Origin: Salinisphaeraceae bacterium UBA4764
GTDB lineage: Bacteria > Pseudomonadota > Gammaproteobacteria > Nevskiales > Salinisphaeraceae
Assembly: GCA_002403445.1 (NCBI GenBank)
Contig: DHHU01000033.1
Span: forward strand, 41,775-59,550
DNA length: 17,776 bases
Direction: 5' to 3'
Shown here: one piece after another, positions 8,221 to 15,372 of the stretch
How the letters are laid out: each line of letters opens with the position of its first letter
How positions within the stretch are numbered: the first letter of the stretch is position 1
Program-made: the position numbers and the translations under genes
Notes under the pieces: generated by a model
The model's input: only the letters and a program-made list of their open reading frames with translations
The model's database searches: none
Told to the model about the DNA's origin: nothing

Positions 8221-8286
8221 ATGCAAAAGCGCTGGTTTGCGGCTATTGAGGCTATGCGCCTATCCAAGTCTTCTGGGCTTTTGCAT
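8221..8286. repeat. Perfect 10-bp inverted repeat next to the rsmG 3' end
   Basis: ATGCAAAAGC at 8221-8230 and GCTTTTGCAT at 8277-8286 are exact reverse complements separated by 46 nt. The inner part repeats GGCTAT twice and can form a small GGC/GCC stem. It ends 2 nt before the rsmG stop codon (on the - strand, just downstream of rsmG). Confidence 0.6.
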
Positions 8287-8288
8287 AT

Positions 8289-8936
8289 TTAAATTACACT
8301 GCGGTCGAGCTGTACGATATGGCGTTTAGCGTTTAGGCCCGGGATATCGACGCGGCGGTTTTCCACAGTGCGCCAAGGCGGCGGTAAATCAGCCAGCTCT
8401 TCGACCGGATCAACGCCTTTCATTAGCACGAATCTGCCGTTGCTCATCAGTAAATGTTCGCTGGTCCTGATGCAATCAGTGATCTTGGCAAAGGCACGGG
8501 CAGTCACAATGTCGAAGCCGTTATCCGGCACCCATTGTTCGACACGCTCCTGAATGATGCGGACGTTGGTCAGGCGTAGCTCACGGTTGGCATGCCGCAA
8601 AAACGCAGCTTTCTTGCGATTGGACTCAATCAGAATGGCTTCGATTCTGGGTCGCGCGATGGCTACAACCAGACCGGGTAGGCCAGCGCCACTCCCCACG
8701 TCGGCCAGTCGGCGACCATCCAGCATCGGCAAAAGGGCTAAACAGTCCAACAGATGACGTACCACCATCGCGTTCGGTTCGCGTATGGCGGTGAGGTTGT
8801 AGGTGGTGTTCCAGGTTGTCAGTATTTCCAAATAGTGGATGAGCTGGCTGCGAGCGGTGGCCGAAACCCTGAGGTCCAAGGACACCAGGCCGGTTTCCAA
8901 CAAATCGCGTGCCTCGGACCAAACTGATGCAGCCAT
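8289..8936 (-). CDS. rsmG: 16S rRNA (guanine-N7) methyltransferase RsmG (GidB)
   Basis: 215 residues (E. coli RsmG is 207). It methylates N7 of G527 in 16S rRNA using S-adenosylmethionine; loss of the family enzyme is known to give low-level streptomycin resistance. The N-terminal helix carries WNTTYNLTAIREPNAMVVRH. The SAM-binding loop DVGSGAGLPG starts at about residue 79. The segment IESNRKKAAFLRHA and the later TARAFA fit the Rossmann fold of the family. The ATG start at 8936 lies 6 nt after the glnS stop, so it is probably co-transcribed and translationally coupled to glnS. Its usual partner mnmG is on the other side of glnS in the opposite direction. Confidence 0.96.
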   Translation of the reverse strand: MAASVWSEARDLLETGLVSLDLRVSATARSQLIHYLEILTTWNTTYNLTAIREPNAMVVRHLLDCLALLPMLDGRRLADVGSGAGLPGLVVAIARPRIEAILIESNRKKAAFLRHANRELRLTNVRIIQERVEQWVPDNGFDIVTARAFAKITDCIRTSEHLLMSNGRFVLMKGVDPVEELADLPPPWRTVENRRVDIPGLNAKRHIVQLDRSVI

Positions 8937-8942
8937 GGTGGC

Positions 8943-10631
8943 TCAGGCTGTCTTTCCCGCCCAACTGTCGCGCAGAGCGACGGTCTGGTTGAATACAGGC
9001 GCTTCAGGGGTGTGGTCGTAGCGGTCTGCCACGAAATAGCCAATACGCTCGAACTGTACGCGTGTTTCAGGTACCGCCGGAGCCAGTCCGGGTTCGATGT
9101 GGCAGTTGTGATGTATCGTCAGCGCATTCGGGTTGAGGTCTTCGACAAAGTCCTCGGTATCGCGCCCCGGTTTGTCGGTGGCAAAGAGCCGATCGTATTC
9201 GCGCACCGTCGCGCGAGCGCTGTGGCTGGCGGACACCCAGTGGATGACGCCTTTGGGTTTGACGCCGTCGGCCGGCAGTTCGCCTAGAGTGTCCGGGTCA
9301 TACCGGCAATGTACTTCGATGATCTCGCCCGCGTCATTTTTAACCACGTCGTCGGCCTGGATGACGTAGGCGTTGCGCAAGCGGACTTTTTTGCCTAGCA
9401 CGAGGCGTTTGTATTTCTTGTTGGCGGATTCGCGAAAATCCGCGTGTTCGATGACGATTTCGCGTGTCAACGGCAGTTGGCGTGGGGGCAGATCGTCCCG
9501 ATCGGGATGTCCGCGAGCAGTGATCGTCTCGACTTCACCGGCGGCAAAGTTTGTCAATACAATCTTGAGTGGATCCATAACACACATTGCCCGCGGTGCG
9601 TTCTTGTTCAAGTCGTCACGCACCGCATGCTCGAGTTGGGCGACGTCAACCATGCCGTCGGTCCGGGTCACTCCGACGGCCTCACAGAAGTCCCGGATCG
9701 CCGCGGGGGTATAACCGCGTCGGCGGATACCGGACAGTGTCGGCATTCGTGGGTCGTCCCAACCGTTAACAAAACCTTCGTCGATCAAACGTCTGAGCCG
9801 GCGCTTGCTGGTGACCGTGAATGAAATGTTCAAGCGGCCGAACTCGTACTGAACCGGGCGCGCTGGCACCGGCAGATGGTCAATGAACCAGTCATAGAGG
9901 GGTCGATGATCGGCAAATTCAAGAGTGCAGATTGAATGCGTCACACCCTCGATGGCATCGGACTGGCCGTGCGCAAAATCGTAGGAAGGGTAAATGCACC
10001 ATCGATCGCCCGTCTGGTGATGCGTGGCGTGGCGCACACGATAGATGATGGGATCACGCAGATTCATGTTGCCAGCGGCCATGTCGATCTTGGCCCGCAA
10101 GGCGGCTTGGCCCTCGCCAAACTGGCCGGCGCGCATCATTTCGAAACGTTCGAGATTCTCCGCCGGCGTGCGCGAGCGATAGGGGCTGTTGGTGCCAGGC
10201 GTATTCCAGTCCCCCCGGTAGGCGCGTGCTTGTTCCGACGACAATTCATCAACATAGGCATCGCCGTTTTCAATGAGGTGTAGTGCGTATTCGTAAAGTG
10301 TTTCAAAATAGTCAGAGCTAAATCGAATCGAGCCTTCCCATTCGAAGCCCAGCCAATGCACGTCTTCCTGAATTTGGTCGATGTAGCGTTGTTCTTCTTT
10401 TTCAGGATTGGTGTCGTCGAACCGTAGCCTGCAAAAGCCATCGAAATAATCCGCGAGCCCGAAATTGACGCAAATGGACTGCGCGTGACCGATGTGCAGA
10501 AAACCATTCGGCTCGGGGGGGAAGCGCGTGACGACATCGCCCGTGTGCTCGCCGTGTGCGATTTGTGCGGCAATGATGTCGCGTATAAAGTTGTTGCCGG
10601 TTGCGGTGAGTTGGGTGTCGTGTTCGCTCAT
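8943..10631 (-). CDS. glnS: Glutaminyl-tRNA synthetase
   Basis: 562 residues (E. coli GlnRS is 554). It charges tRNA-Gln with glutamine using ATP (class Ic synthetase). The HIGH signature is at residues 46-49 within RFPPEPNGFLHIGHAQSI. The KMSKS-equivalent is VTSKR at about 273-277, a variant in which the Met of E. coli MSKRK is Thr. Between them lie the acceptor-binding parts, and WDDPRMPTLSGIRRRGYTP follows. The C-terminal half has the two beta-barrel anticodon-binding domains (EHADFRESANKKYKRL, CRYDPDTLG). It is far too long for the GluQ-RS paralogue. A perfect -10 box lies upstream, and rsmG follows 6 nt downstream. Its presence means Gln-tRNA is charged directly. Confidence 0.98.
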   Translation of the reverse strand: MSEHDTQLTATGNNFIRDIIAAQIAHGEHTGDVVTRFPPEPNGFLHIGHAQSICVNFGLADYFDGFCRLRFDDTNPEKEEQRYIDQIQEDVHWLGFEWEGSIRFSSDYFETLYEYALHLIENGDAYVDELSSEQARAYRGDWNTPGTNSPYRSRTPAENLERFEMMRAGQFGEGQAALRAKIDMAAGNMNLRDPIIYRVRHATHHQTGDRWCIYPSYDFAHGQSDAIEGVTHSICTLEFADHRPLYDWFIDHLPVPARPVQYEFGRLNISFTVTSKRRLRRLIDEGFVNGWDDPRMPTLSGIRRRGYTPAAIRDFCEAVGVTRTDGMVDVAQLEHAVRDDLNKNAPRAMCVMDPLKIVLTNFAAGEVETITARGHPDRDDLPPRQLPLTREIVIEHADFRESANKKYKRLVLGKKVRLRNAYVIQADDVVKNDAGEIIEVHCRYDPDTLGELPADGVKPKGVIHWVSASHSARATVREYDRLFATDKPGRDTEDFVEDLNPNALTIHHNCHIEPGLAPAVPETRVQFERIGYFVADRYDHTPEAPVFNQTVALRDSWAGKTA

Positions 10632-10673
10632 TGAAAACAGATGTTGGGTGCTAGCGTTTCGCAGTGTAGCCGG

Positions 10674-10679
10674 ATTATA
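10674..10679 (-). promoter_or_regulatory. -10 box of the glnS-rsmG promoter
   Basis: ATTATA on the + strand reads TATAAT on the - strand, about 43 nt upstream of the glnS ATG. With a 16-nt spacer the -35 would be GGTACA (3 of 6 matches), so recognition would lean on the -10. Confidence 0.5.
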
Positions 10680-10745
10680 CCGACGAGCTTAGACGTGTAC
10701 CCGAACAGCGCGATTTCACTTGGCCGGGCAGGTAAAACTCGGCGT

Positions 10746-10751
10746 TATAAT
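10746..10751 (+). promoter_or_regulatory. -10 box of mnmG
   Basis: A perfect TATAAT about 36 nt upstream of the GTG start chosen for mnmG. No good -35 lies at 16-18 nt; the nearest candidate, TTGGCC at 10720-10725, is 20 nt away. Confidence 0.45.
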
Positions 10752-10787
10752 GTCTCGAATAATACTTTGAATTGGCCAAAACGTATC

Positions 10788-12701
10788 GTGAATACTCAAA
10801 CCGATTTCGACGTTATCGTAGTCGGCGGTGGGCACGCCGGAACCGAAGCCGCTACAGCAGCGGCCCGAATGGGCCGACGAGCCCTGCTGCTAACCGACAA
10901 CATCGAGACCATTGGCCAGATGTCCTGTAATCCGGCCATCGGCGGTATCGGCAAGGGCCATCTGGTCAAGGAAATCGACGCGCTAGGGGGCGTCATGGGG
11001 CGCGCGGCCGATCGCGGCGGGATTCAGTTCCGCCGTCTGAATAGTCGCAAAGGCCCGGCCGTGCGTGCCACACGGACTCAGGCTGATCGCGGGCTGTACA
11101 AGGCAGCGGTTCGCGAGCACGTTGAAAATCAACCCAATCTCGCGCTGTTTCAACAATCCGTCGCCGATCTTGTTGTCGAAAATGGGAAAGTCGCCGGTGT
11201 TGAAACCACGATGGGCCTTGTCTTCCATGCGCCGCGCGTTGTGCTCACCGTGGGCACATTTCTGGGTGGTCGCATTCACATCGGCCGCAAGCAATTCGGC
11301 GGCGGGCGGGCTGGTGATGCGCCGTCCAATGCCCTGTCAAAACGTCTCCGAGCCCTCGATCTGCCCGTAGGACGTTTGAAAACCGGGACGCCCCCACGGA
11401 TCGACACCAAGTCAATCGACTATTCGAAGCTGGCCATACAGCCGGGCCACGAGCCGAGGCCTGTGTTTTCGTTTATCGGCAGCCGCGCCGATCATCCGCG
11501 CCAAGTCGATTGCCACATCACCCATACCAACGAAACGACCCACGATATCGTGCGTGAGCGACTGGATGAATCGGCCAGTTTTAATGGTACGGTCGACGGT
11601 GAAGGCCCCCGGTACTGTCCGTCAATCGAAGACAAGGTCGTGCGCTTTGCCGACAAGAAGAGTCACCAGATTTTTCTGGAGCCCGAAGGACTGACCGCCG
11701 CCGAGGTCTACCCGAACGGCATCTCCACCGGTATCGGCTTCGAAGGCCAGCAGGCCATTATTCGCTCGATTGCCGGTTTCGAGAACGCACATATCACGCG
11801 GCCGGGCTACAGCATCGAATACGATTACTTCGACCCGCGCGCACTCAGCCACACACTCGAGACGCAGGCTATCGGCGGCCTTTATTTTGCTGGTCAGATC
11901 AACGGCACCACAGGTTATGAGGAAGCCGCCGCGCAAGGAATGCTAGCCGGCATCAATGCCGCGCGGGCAGCCGCCGGCGAAGCCGCCTGGTGGCCGTTGC
12001 GACACGAAGCTTACATCGGTGTACTGGTTGATGACCTGGTCACGCGCGGGACCATCGAGCCTTATCGGATGTTCACCTCACGCGCTGAATATCGACTTCG
12101 ACTGCGCGAAGACAATGCCGACGCCCGGTTGACGCCGATTGGCCGCGATCTCGGTTTGGTGGATGCGGCTCGATGGGCCCGGTTCACTGCCAAACGCGAC
12201 GCCGTGGCCGCCGAACAAGAAAGGCTTGCGGCTATTCGAATCAAACCAAGCGATTTGGGGGCCGATCAAGGCGCGGACTGGCTCGGTAAGCCACTGAATG
12301 AAGCGACGCTGGCAACCGATCTGCTACGTCGCCCAAATGTGTCACACGCCGATCTCTCAGCCTTGGCAGTTGTCGGCACCATGCCACAAGACAATCTGCC
12401 GCCCGAAGCTTTCGAGGCCGCTTCCGAGCAGGTCGAGATTCAGGCCCGTTATGCTGGTTACATTGAACGTCAGGACGCTGAAATCCGACGCGCCAGCAAC
12501 GCCGAAGCCATTGTCTTGCCGACTGATATCGATTATCGCTACGTTACTGGCTTGTCCAATGAACTGGCCGAAAAACTGGGCAACGTACGGCCAAGCACGT
12601 TGGGTCAGGCCGAACGAATCCCTGGCATGACGCCAGCGGCCATATCGCTGTTGCGCGTGCACTTGAAAAAACATGGCGCTGATTGGGCGGAGAGCGCCTG
12701 A
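10788..12701 (+). CDS. mnmG: tRNA uridine-34 carboxymethylaminomethyl modification enzyme MnmG (GidA)
   Basis: 637 residues from the GTG at 10788 (E. coli MnmG is 629). With MnmE it installs the cmnm5 group on the wobble uridine of several tRNAs, using FAD, NADH and methylene-tetrahydrofolate. The FAD-binding GxGxxG (VVGGGHAGTEAA) starts at residue 13. The family signature CNPAIGGIGKGHLVKEIDAL and GPAVRATRTQADR follow. EEAAAQGMLAGINAA and the tRNA-binding C-terminal domain ending AAISLLRVHLKKHG complete the protein. The frame is open back to 10641, but those residues lie over the TATAAT box and before the conserved N-terminus, so the GTG is the better start. No clear Shine-Dalgarno. Its common partner rsmG is not downstream. 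Confidence 0.97.
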   Translation: MNTQTDFDVIVVGGGHAGTEAATAAARMGRRALLLTDNIETIGQMSCNPAIGGIGKGHLVKEIDALGGVMGRAADRGGIQFRRLNSRKGPAVRATRTQADRGLYKAAVREHVENQPNLALFQQSVADLVVENGKVAGVETTMGLVFHAPRVVLTVGTFLGGRIHIGRKQFGGGRAGDAPSNALSKRLRALDLPVGRLKTGTPPRIDTKSIDYSKLAIQPGHEPRPVFSFIGSRADHPRQVDCHITHTNETTHDIVRERLDESASFNGTVDGEGPRYCPSIEDKVVRFADKKSHQIFLEPEGLTAAEVYPNGISTGIGFEGQQAIIRSIAGFENAHITRPGYSIEYDYFDPRALSHTLETQAIGGLYFAGQINGTTGYEEAAAQGMLAGINAARAAAGEAAWWPLRHEAYIGVLVDDLVTRGTIEPYRMFTSRAEYRLRLREDNADARLTPIGRDLGLVDAARWARFTAKRDAVAAEQERLAAIRIKPSDLGADQGADWLGKPLNEATLATDLLRRPNVSHADLSALAVVGTMPQDNLPPEAFEAASEQVEIQARYAGYIERQDAEIRRASNAEAIVLPTDIDYRYVTGLSNELAEKLGNVRPSTLGQAERIPGMTPAAISLLRVHLKKHGADWAESA

Positions 12702-12886
12702 GGTCGATCGAGTCCGTTTAGTTCAGCAAAATATAAAAGCGTTTAAAGTTAAATCCAATTAGAATCATCGGCCCCCTTAATAAATTAGAGTAGATCAGCT
12801 TATCCGTGCGTTTACGGTTGCATTCCAGCAATATGGTTCTGGCCGTTAGCATCCGACATGGTGACAGGATCGGCTAGACATCAACT

Positions 12887-14326
12887 ATGGCCAGTTGGTT
12901 TGCATTCATTGAATTTTTCTTGGGTGGCGGACTGGTTGCTGGTGTCAGTTTGTGGGCGGCCGGCCATGCGTTGCTGACTCGAGATAATCCCAACAGCGCG
13001 CTCGGCTGGGTCGGGGTTTGTCTTTTGTTCCCGCCGTTCGGATCGGTGCTTTATTTCTTGCTGGGGCTCAATCGGGTCCATGTTCGGGCACGCCAGTTGG
13101 ATCGCGAGTCAGTACGTGGGCTTGGTACGCAACGGCCGGGGCCTTCGGCTGATGTGACGGATTACACCGGGCTGTTATCGCTAGACCGTCTGGGCTTGGC
13201 GGCAGCCGGCGACCGGCTTGGTCCGTGGCCGGTCCGGGCAGGCAACGATCTGTCGTTGTTCGATACTGGGGATGACGCGTTTGAGGCGATGTTGGCGGCC
13301 ATCGAGTCGGCCGAGTCGTTTGTTTACCTGACGACTTATATCTTCAAGAGTGATGTACTGGGGCGACGTTTTATAGATGCCCTGGCCGATGCTGTGGAGC
13401 GTGGTCTTGATGTTCGTGTGTTGATCGACGGCGTCGGCGCGTTATATGGCTGGCCGTTTTCAAAACCGGGGCGTTTATTGCGAGCTCTGGATGTTCCAGT
13501 GCAGTTTTTTTTGCCGCCAAGGCTTTGGCCGCCGTCTTTTCGGCTCAATTTGCGAAATCACCGCAAGATGCTGGTTGTTGACGGTAAACGTGCCTTTACC
13601 GGTGGCATGAACATCGATAAAGCCCACCTTTTCCATGATGGCCACGGCATCAGCGATGTTCATTTTGGGGTGTCCGGACCGGTGGTCGGCCAGATCGAAC
13701 GTGTCTTTCTGGATGATTGGGCTTTTGTTACCAATGAATATAGTACCCCGAGCGATCCTGCGCTTGGACCGCTAGGGCCGACTGCCTGCCGGGCCGTGGA
13801 AAACGGGCCGACACGAGATCCGGGCCGTCTGAGTAGTTTGATTCAATCCGCAATCGCCAATGCCCAGCACCGCGTGGTCATCGCCAGCCCGTATTTTTTG
13901 CCGGATGCGGCCCTGACTGGCGCCTTGGAGGCGGCCGCGCTACGTGGTGTGGACGTTAGTGTAGTATTGCCTTCGGCCAACAATCTGGCTTATGTGGACT
14001 GGGCATCACGCCATGGCCTGGGGGCTTTGCTTGTACGGGGCGTGAAGGTATTTCGGCGGCCGGCGCCGTTTGCGCATACCAAGTTATTGCTGGTGGATTC
14101 GGATTACGCGTTGGTCGGTTCACCCAATATCGATCCACGCAGTCTGCGGCTAAATTTTGAATTTGCGGTGGAGGTCTACGGTGTTGCCGCTGTCTCGGCA
14201 ATCAACGCTTATATCGATCAGAATATTGCTATCAGTACGCCGTATACATTGGCCGATGATCAATCCCGCAGCCTCATGATTCGTTTACGCGACGGCTGTT
14301 TCTGGCTGGCATCCCCCTATCTTTGA
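12887..14326 (+). CDS. cls: Cardiolipin synthase (phospholipase D family)
   Basis: 479 residues (E. coli ClsA is 486). It makes cardiolipin in the inner membrane by transphosphatidylation between phosphatidylglycerol molecules. Two N-terminal membrane segments (about residues 4-26 and 37-60) include NPNSALGWVGVCLLFPPFGS, the PLDc_N pattern. Two HKD motifs follow: H225-x-K227-x4-D232 in NHRKMLVVDG and H397-x-K399-x4-D404 in HTKLLLVDS. Each is followed by its usual partner (GGMNI; GSPNIDPRSL). All catalytic residues are present. The ATG at 12887 has no strong ribosome site. The upstream 185 bp is AT-rich and may hold the promoter. The gene converges on the EEP hydrolase, 21 bp away. Confidence 0.95.
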   Translation: MASWFAFIEFFLGGGLVAGVSLWAAGHALLTRDNPNSALGWVGVCLLFPPFGSVLYFLLGLNRVHVRARQLDRESVRGLGTQRPGPSADVTDYTGLLSLDRLGLAAAGDRLGPWPVRAGNDLSLFDTGDDAFEAMLAAIESAESFVYLTTYIFKSDVLGRRFIDALADAVERGLDVRVLIDGVGALYGWPFSKPGRLLRALDVPVQFFLPPRLWPPSFRLNLRNHRKMLVVDGKRAFTGGMNIDKAHLFHDGHGISDVHFGVSGPVVGQIERVFLDDWAFVTNEYSTPSDPALGPLGPTACRAVENGPTRDPGRLSSLIQSAIANAQHRVVIASPYFLPDAALTGALEAAALRGVDVSVVLPSANNLAYVDWASRHGLGALLVRGVKVFRRPAPFAHTKLLLVDSDYALVGSPNIDPRSLRLNFEFAVEVYGVAAVSAINAYIDQNIAISTPYTLADDQSRSLMIRLRDGCFWLASPYL

Positions 14327-14347
14327 ACGCAAGCTGGGGCAGGTTTC

Positions 14348-15142
14348 CTACACTGGCGATGTCGGTGCTTTGAGGACTCCCGCGGGGCAGGCAATCATCT
14401 GGCAAACTGGCCTGTGGTCGGAAAGCCGCACGTCGGGCACGCGAGCCGGGCGTGTTTTCAATTTGGACGTGCAAATGATGTGATCAAGATCCCGGCGGGG
14501 CTGCCAGCTGGGATAGCTGGGCAGCGAAGGACTGTTGCTCCGCAAACCTATTTTCCGCAGCGCCGGGTTCGCCGTTAGTGCCTGACCGCTGCAGTTACTG
14601 TCGGCCAGAATGATGCCGTGATCGACTTCGCTAACCAGACCGGCCAGTGCCTCGATCTGCGCCATCCGACTACGCGCACCAAGCGACAGATGTGCGACAG
14701 CGACTGCGAGCGTGGTTTGGCCCTGGGTAAAATAAGCCAAAAGCGCTCCGCGTCCGGGAATGTTGCCGGGCAGAGTATGCTCCTCGATAAAGTTGGGTGT
14801 GATGCGGCTGAGCAGCCCCAGGCCGTGTTGGGCAAAGCGTCCAAAGTCGCGGTTGATTTGTGTATGCCAATATACAAAGCCGGCCAGCGCGGCAAGGTGT
14901 TCGACTTGGTTATGCTGACGTGTGCGCCAACTGCCGGCGTCGATTTCCTGCAACCCTACAATGTCGAACTCGCGCAGTAACCGTGCGATGTGTCGGAGGT
15001 TGGTGTGGCTCGCGCGGCTGGGCAAGAGTTGCCGCCAACCGCGACTCACATAGTGCCGAGGTCGGGCCGTACCAGCGCCAACCTGCATGTTGTAGGTCAT
15101 GCATGAAAGCCAGTGGTACGCGTCTTTTTTAGGTATTGTCAT
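14348..15142 (-). CDS. Endonuclease/exonuclease/phosphatase (EEP) superfamily protein
   Basis: 264 residues. Motifs of the DNase I-like metal-dependent phosphohydrolase fold appear in order: MTYNMQVG (N18), IVGLQEID (metal-binding E66), VAHLSL (catalytic-type H151), ILADSN (D181 and N183, in place of the usual G-D-x-N), RDLDHI (D220) and LSDHRPV (D242, H243). No signal peptide, so probably cytoplasmic. The substrate cannot be read from sequence; the superfamily includes nucleases, phosphatases and sphingomyelinase-like enzymes. The tail after residue 250 (GVLKAPTSPV) is probably disordered. The start at 15142 has no clear ribosome site; the internal Met at residue 15 would also keep the core. 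It converges on cls, which may hint at a lipid phosphodiester substrate, but this is weak inference. Confidence 0.85.
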   Translation of the reverse strand: MTIPKKDAYHWLSCMTYNMQVGAGTARPRHYVSRGWRQLLPSRASHTNLRHIARLLREFDIVGLQEIDAGSWRTRQHNQVEHLAALAGFVYWHTQINRDFGRFAQHGLGLLSRITPNFIEEHTLPGNIPGRGALLAYFTQGQTTLAVAVAHLSLGARSRMAQIEALAGLVSEVDHGIILADSNCSGQALTANPALRKIGLRSNSPSLPSYPSWQPRRDLDHIICTSKLKTRPARVPDVRLSDHRPVCQMIACPAGVLKAPTSPV

Positions 15143-15372
15143 AGTCTGTGAGCCAGTTGAAAAACAAAACGTTGAGTGACTGGCCCGGTCGACTCTTTAG
15201 TCTTTCAGGGGGACTGGGCTGGGTTTTTGCGGCCAGATGGCCTGTACTTACAGGCCCATAAGGCTTGATTGTGCCGGTGACAGACCTAAGCACCTCACTT
15301 TTGGACCGTTGTGCCCGGCTGATCGTCATACAAAAAGTGGTCGTGGTTGGATTGGGCGTCTGAGTTGTTGCC
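15143..15372. other. Divergent intergenic region, EEP gene / amidohydrolase-like gene
   Basis: 230 bp between two divergent genes, so it should hold both promoters, but no consensus pair stands out. It contains a hairpin at 15237-15259. One + strand frame from GTG 15148 is open for 37 codons to TAA 15260-15262, then for about another 30. The peptide resembles nothing I recognise. Confidence 0.45.
15237..15259. repeat. Hairpin in the divergent intergenic region
   Basis: ATGGCCTGT (15237-15245) pairs with ACAGGCCCAT (15250-15259) around the loop ACTT, with a single bulged C. There is no U-tract on either side, so it is more likely an operator or leader structure than a terminator. Confidence 0.5.

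Larger units (their letters stand above)
7967..8288. other. Intergenic stretch between convergent DoxX gene and rsmG
   Basis: About 320 bp with no gene I can identify. Two overlapping + strand frames exist. One starts GTG 7984 (76 codons, ending 8214) with an AAGGAAG sequence 6 nt upstream. The other starts ATG 8025 (59 codons, ending 8204). Neither protein resembles a family I know, and both run through terminator-like hairpins. The stretch contains a hairpin plus T-tract at 8118-8154, a short CTTAT/ATAAG hairpin at 8190-8205 and a perfect 10-bp inverted repeat at 8221-8286. Confidence 0.5.

Noticed and set aside
10641..10787. N-terminal extension of MnmG by 49 residues from the upstream ATG
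   Set aside because: It covers the TATAAT box, precedes the conserved FAD-binding start and would make the protein far longer than the family.
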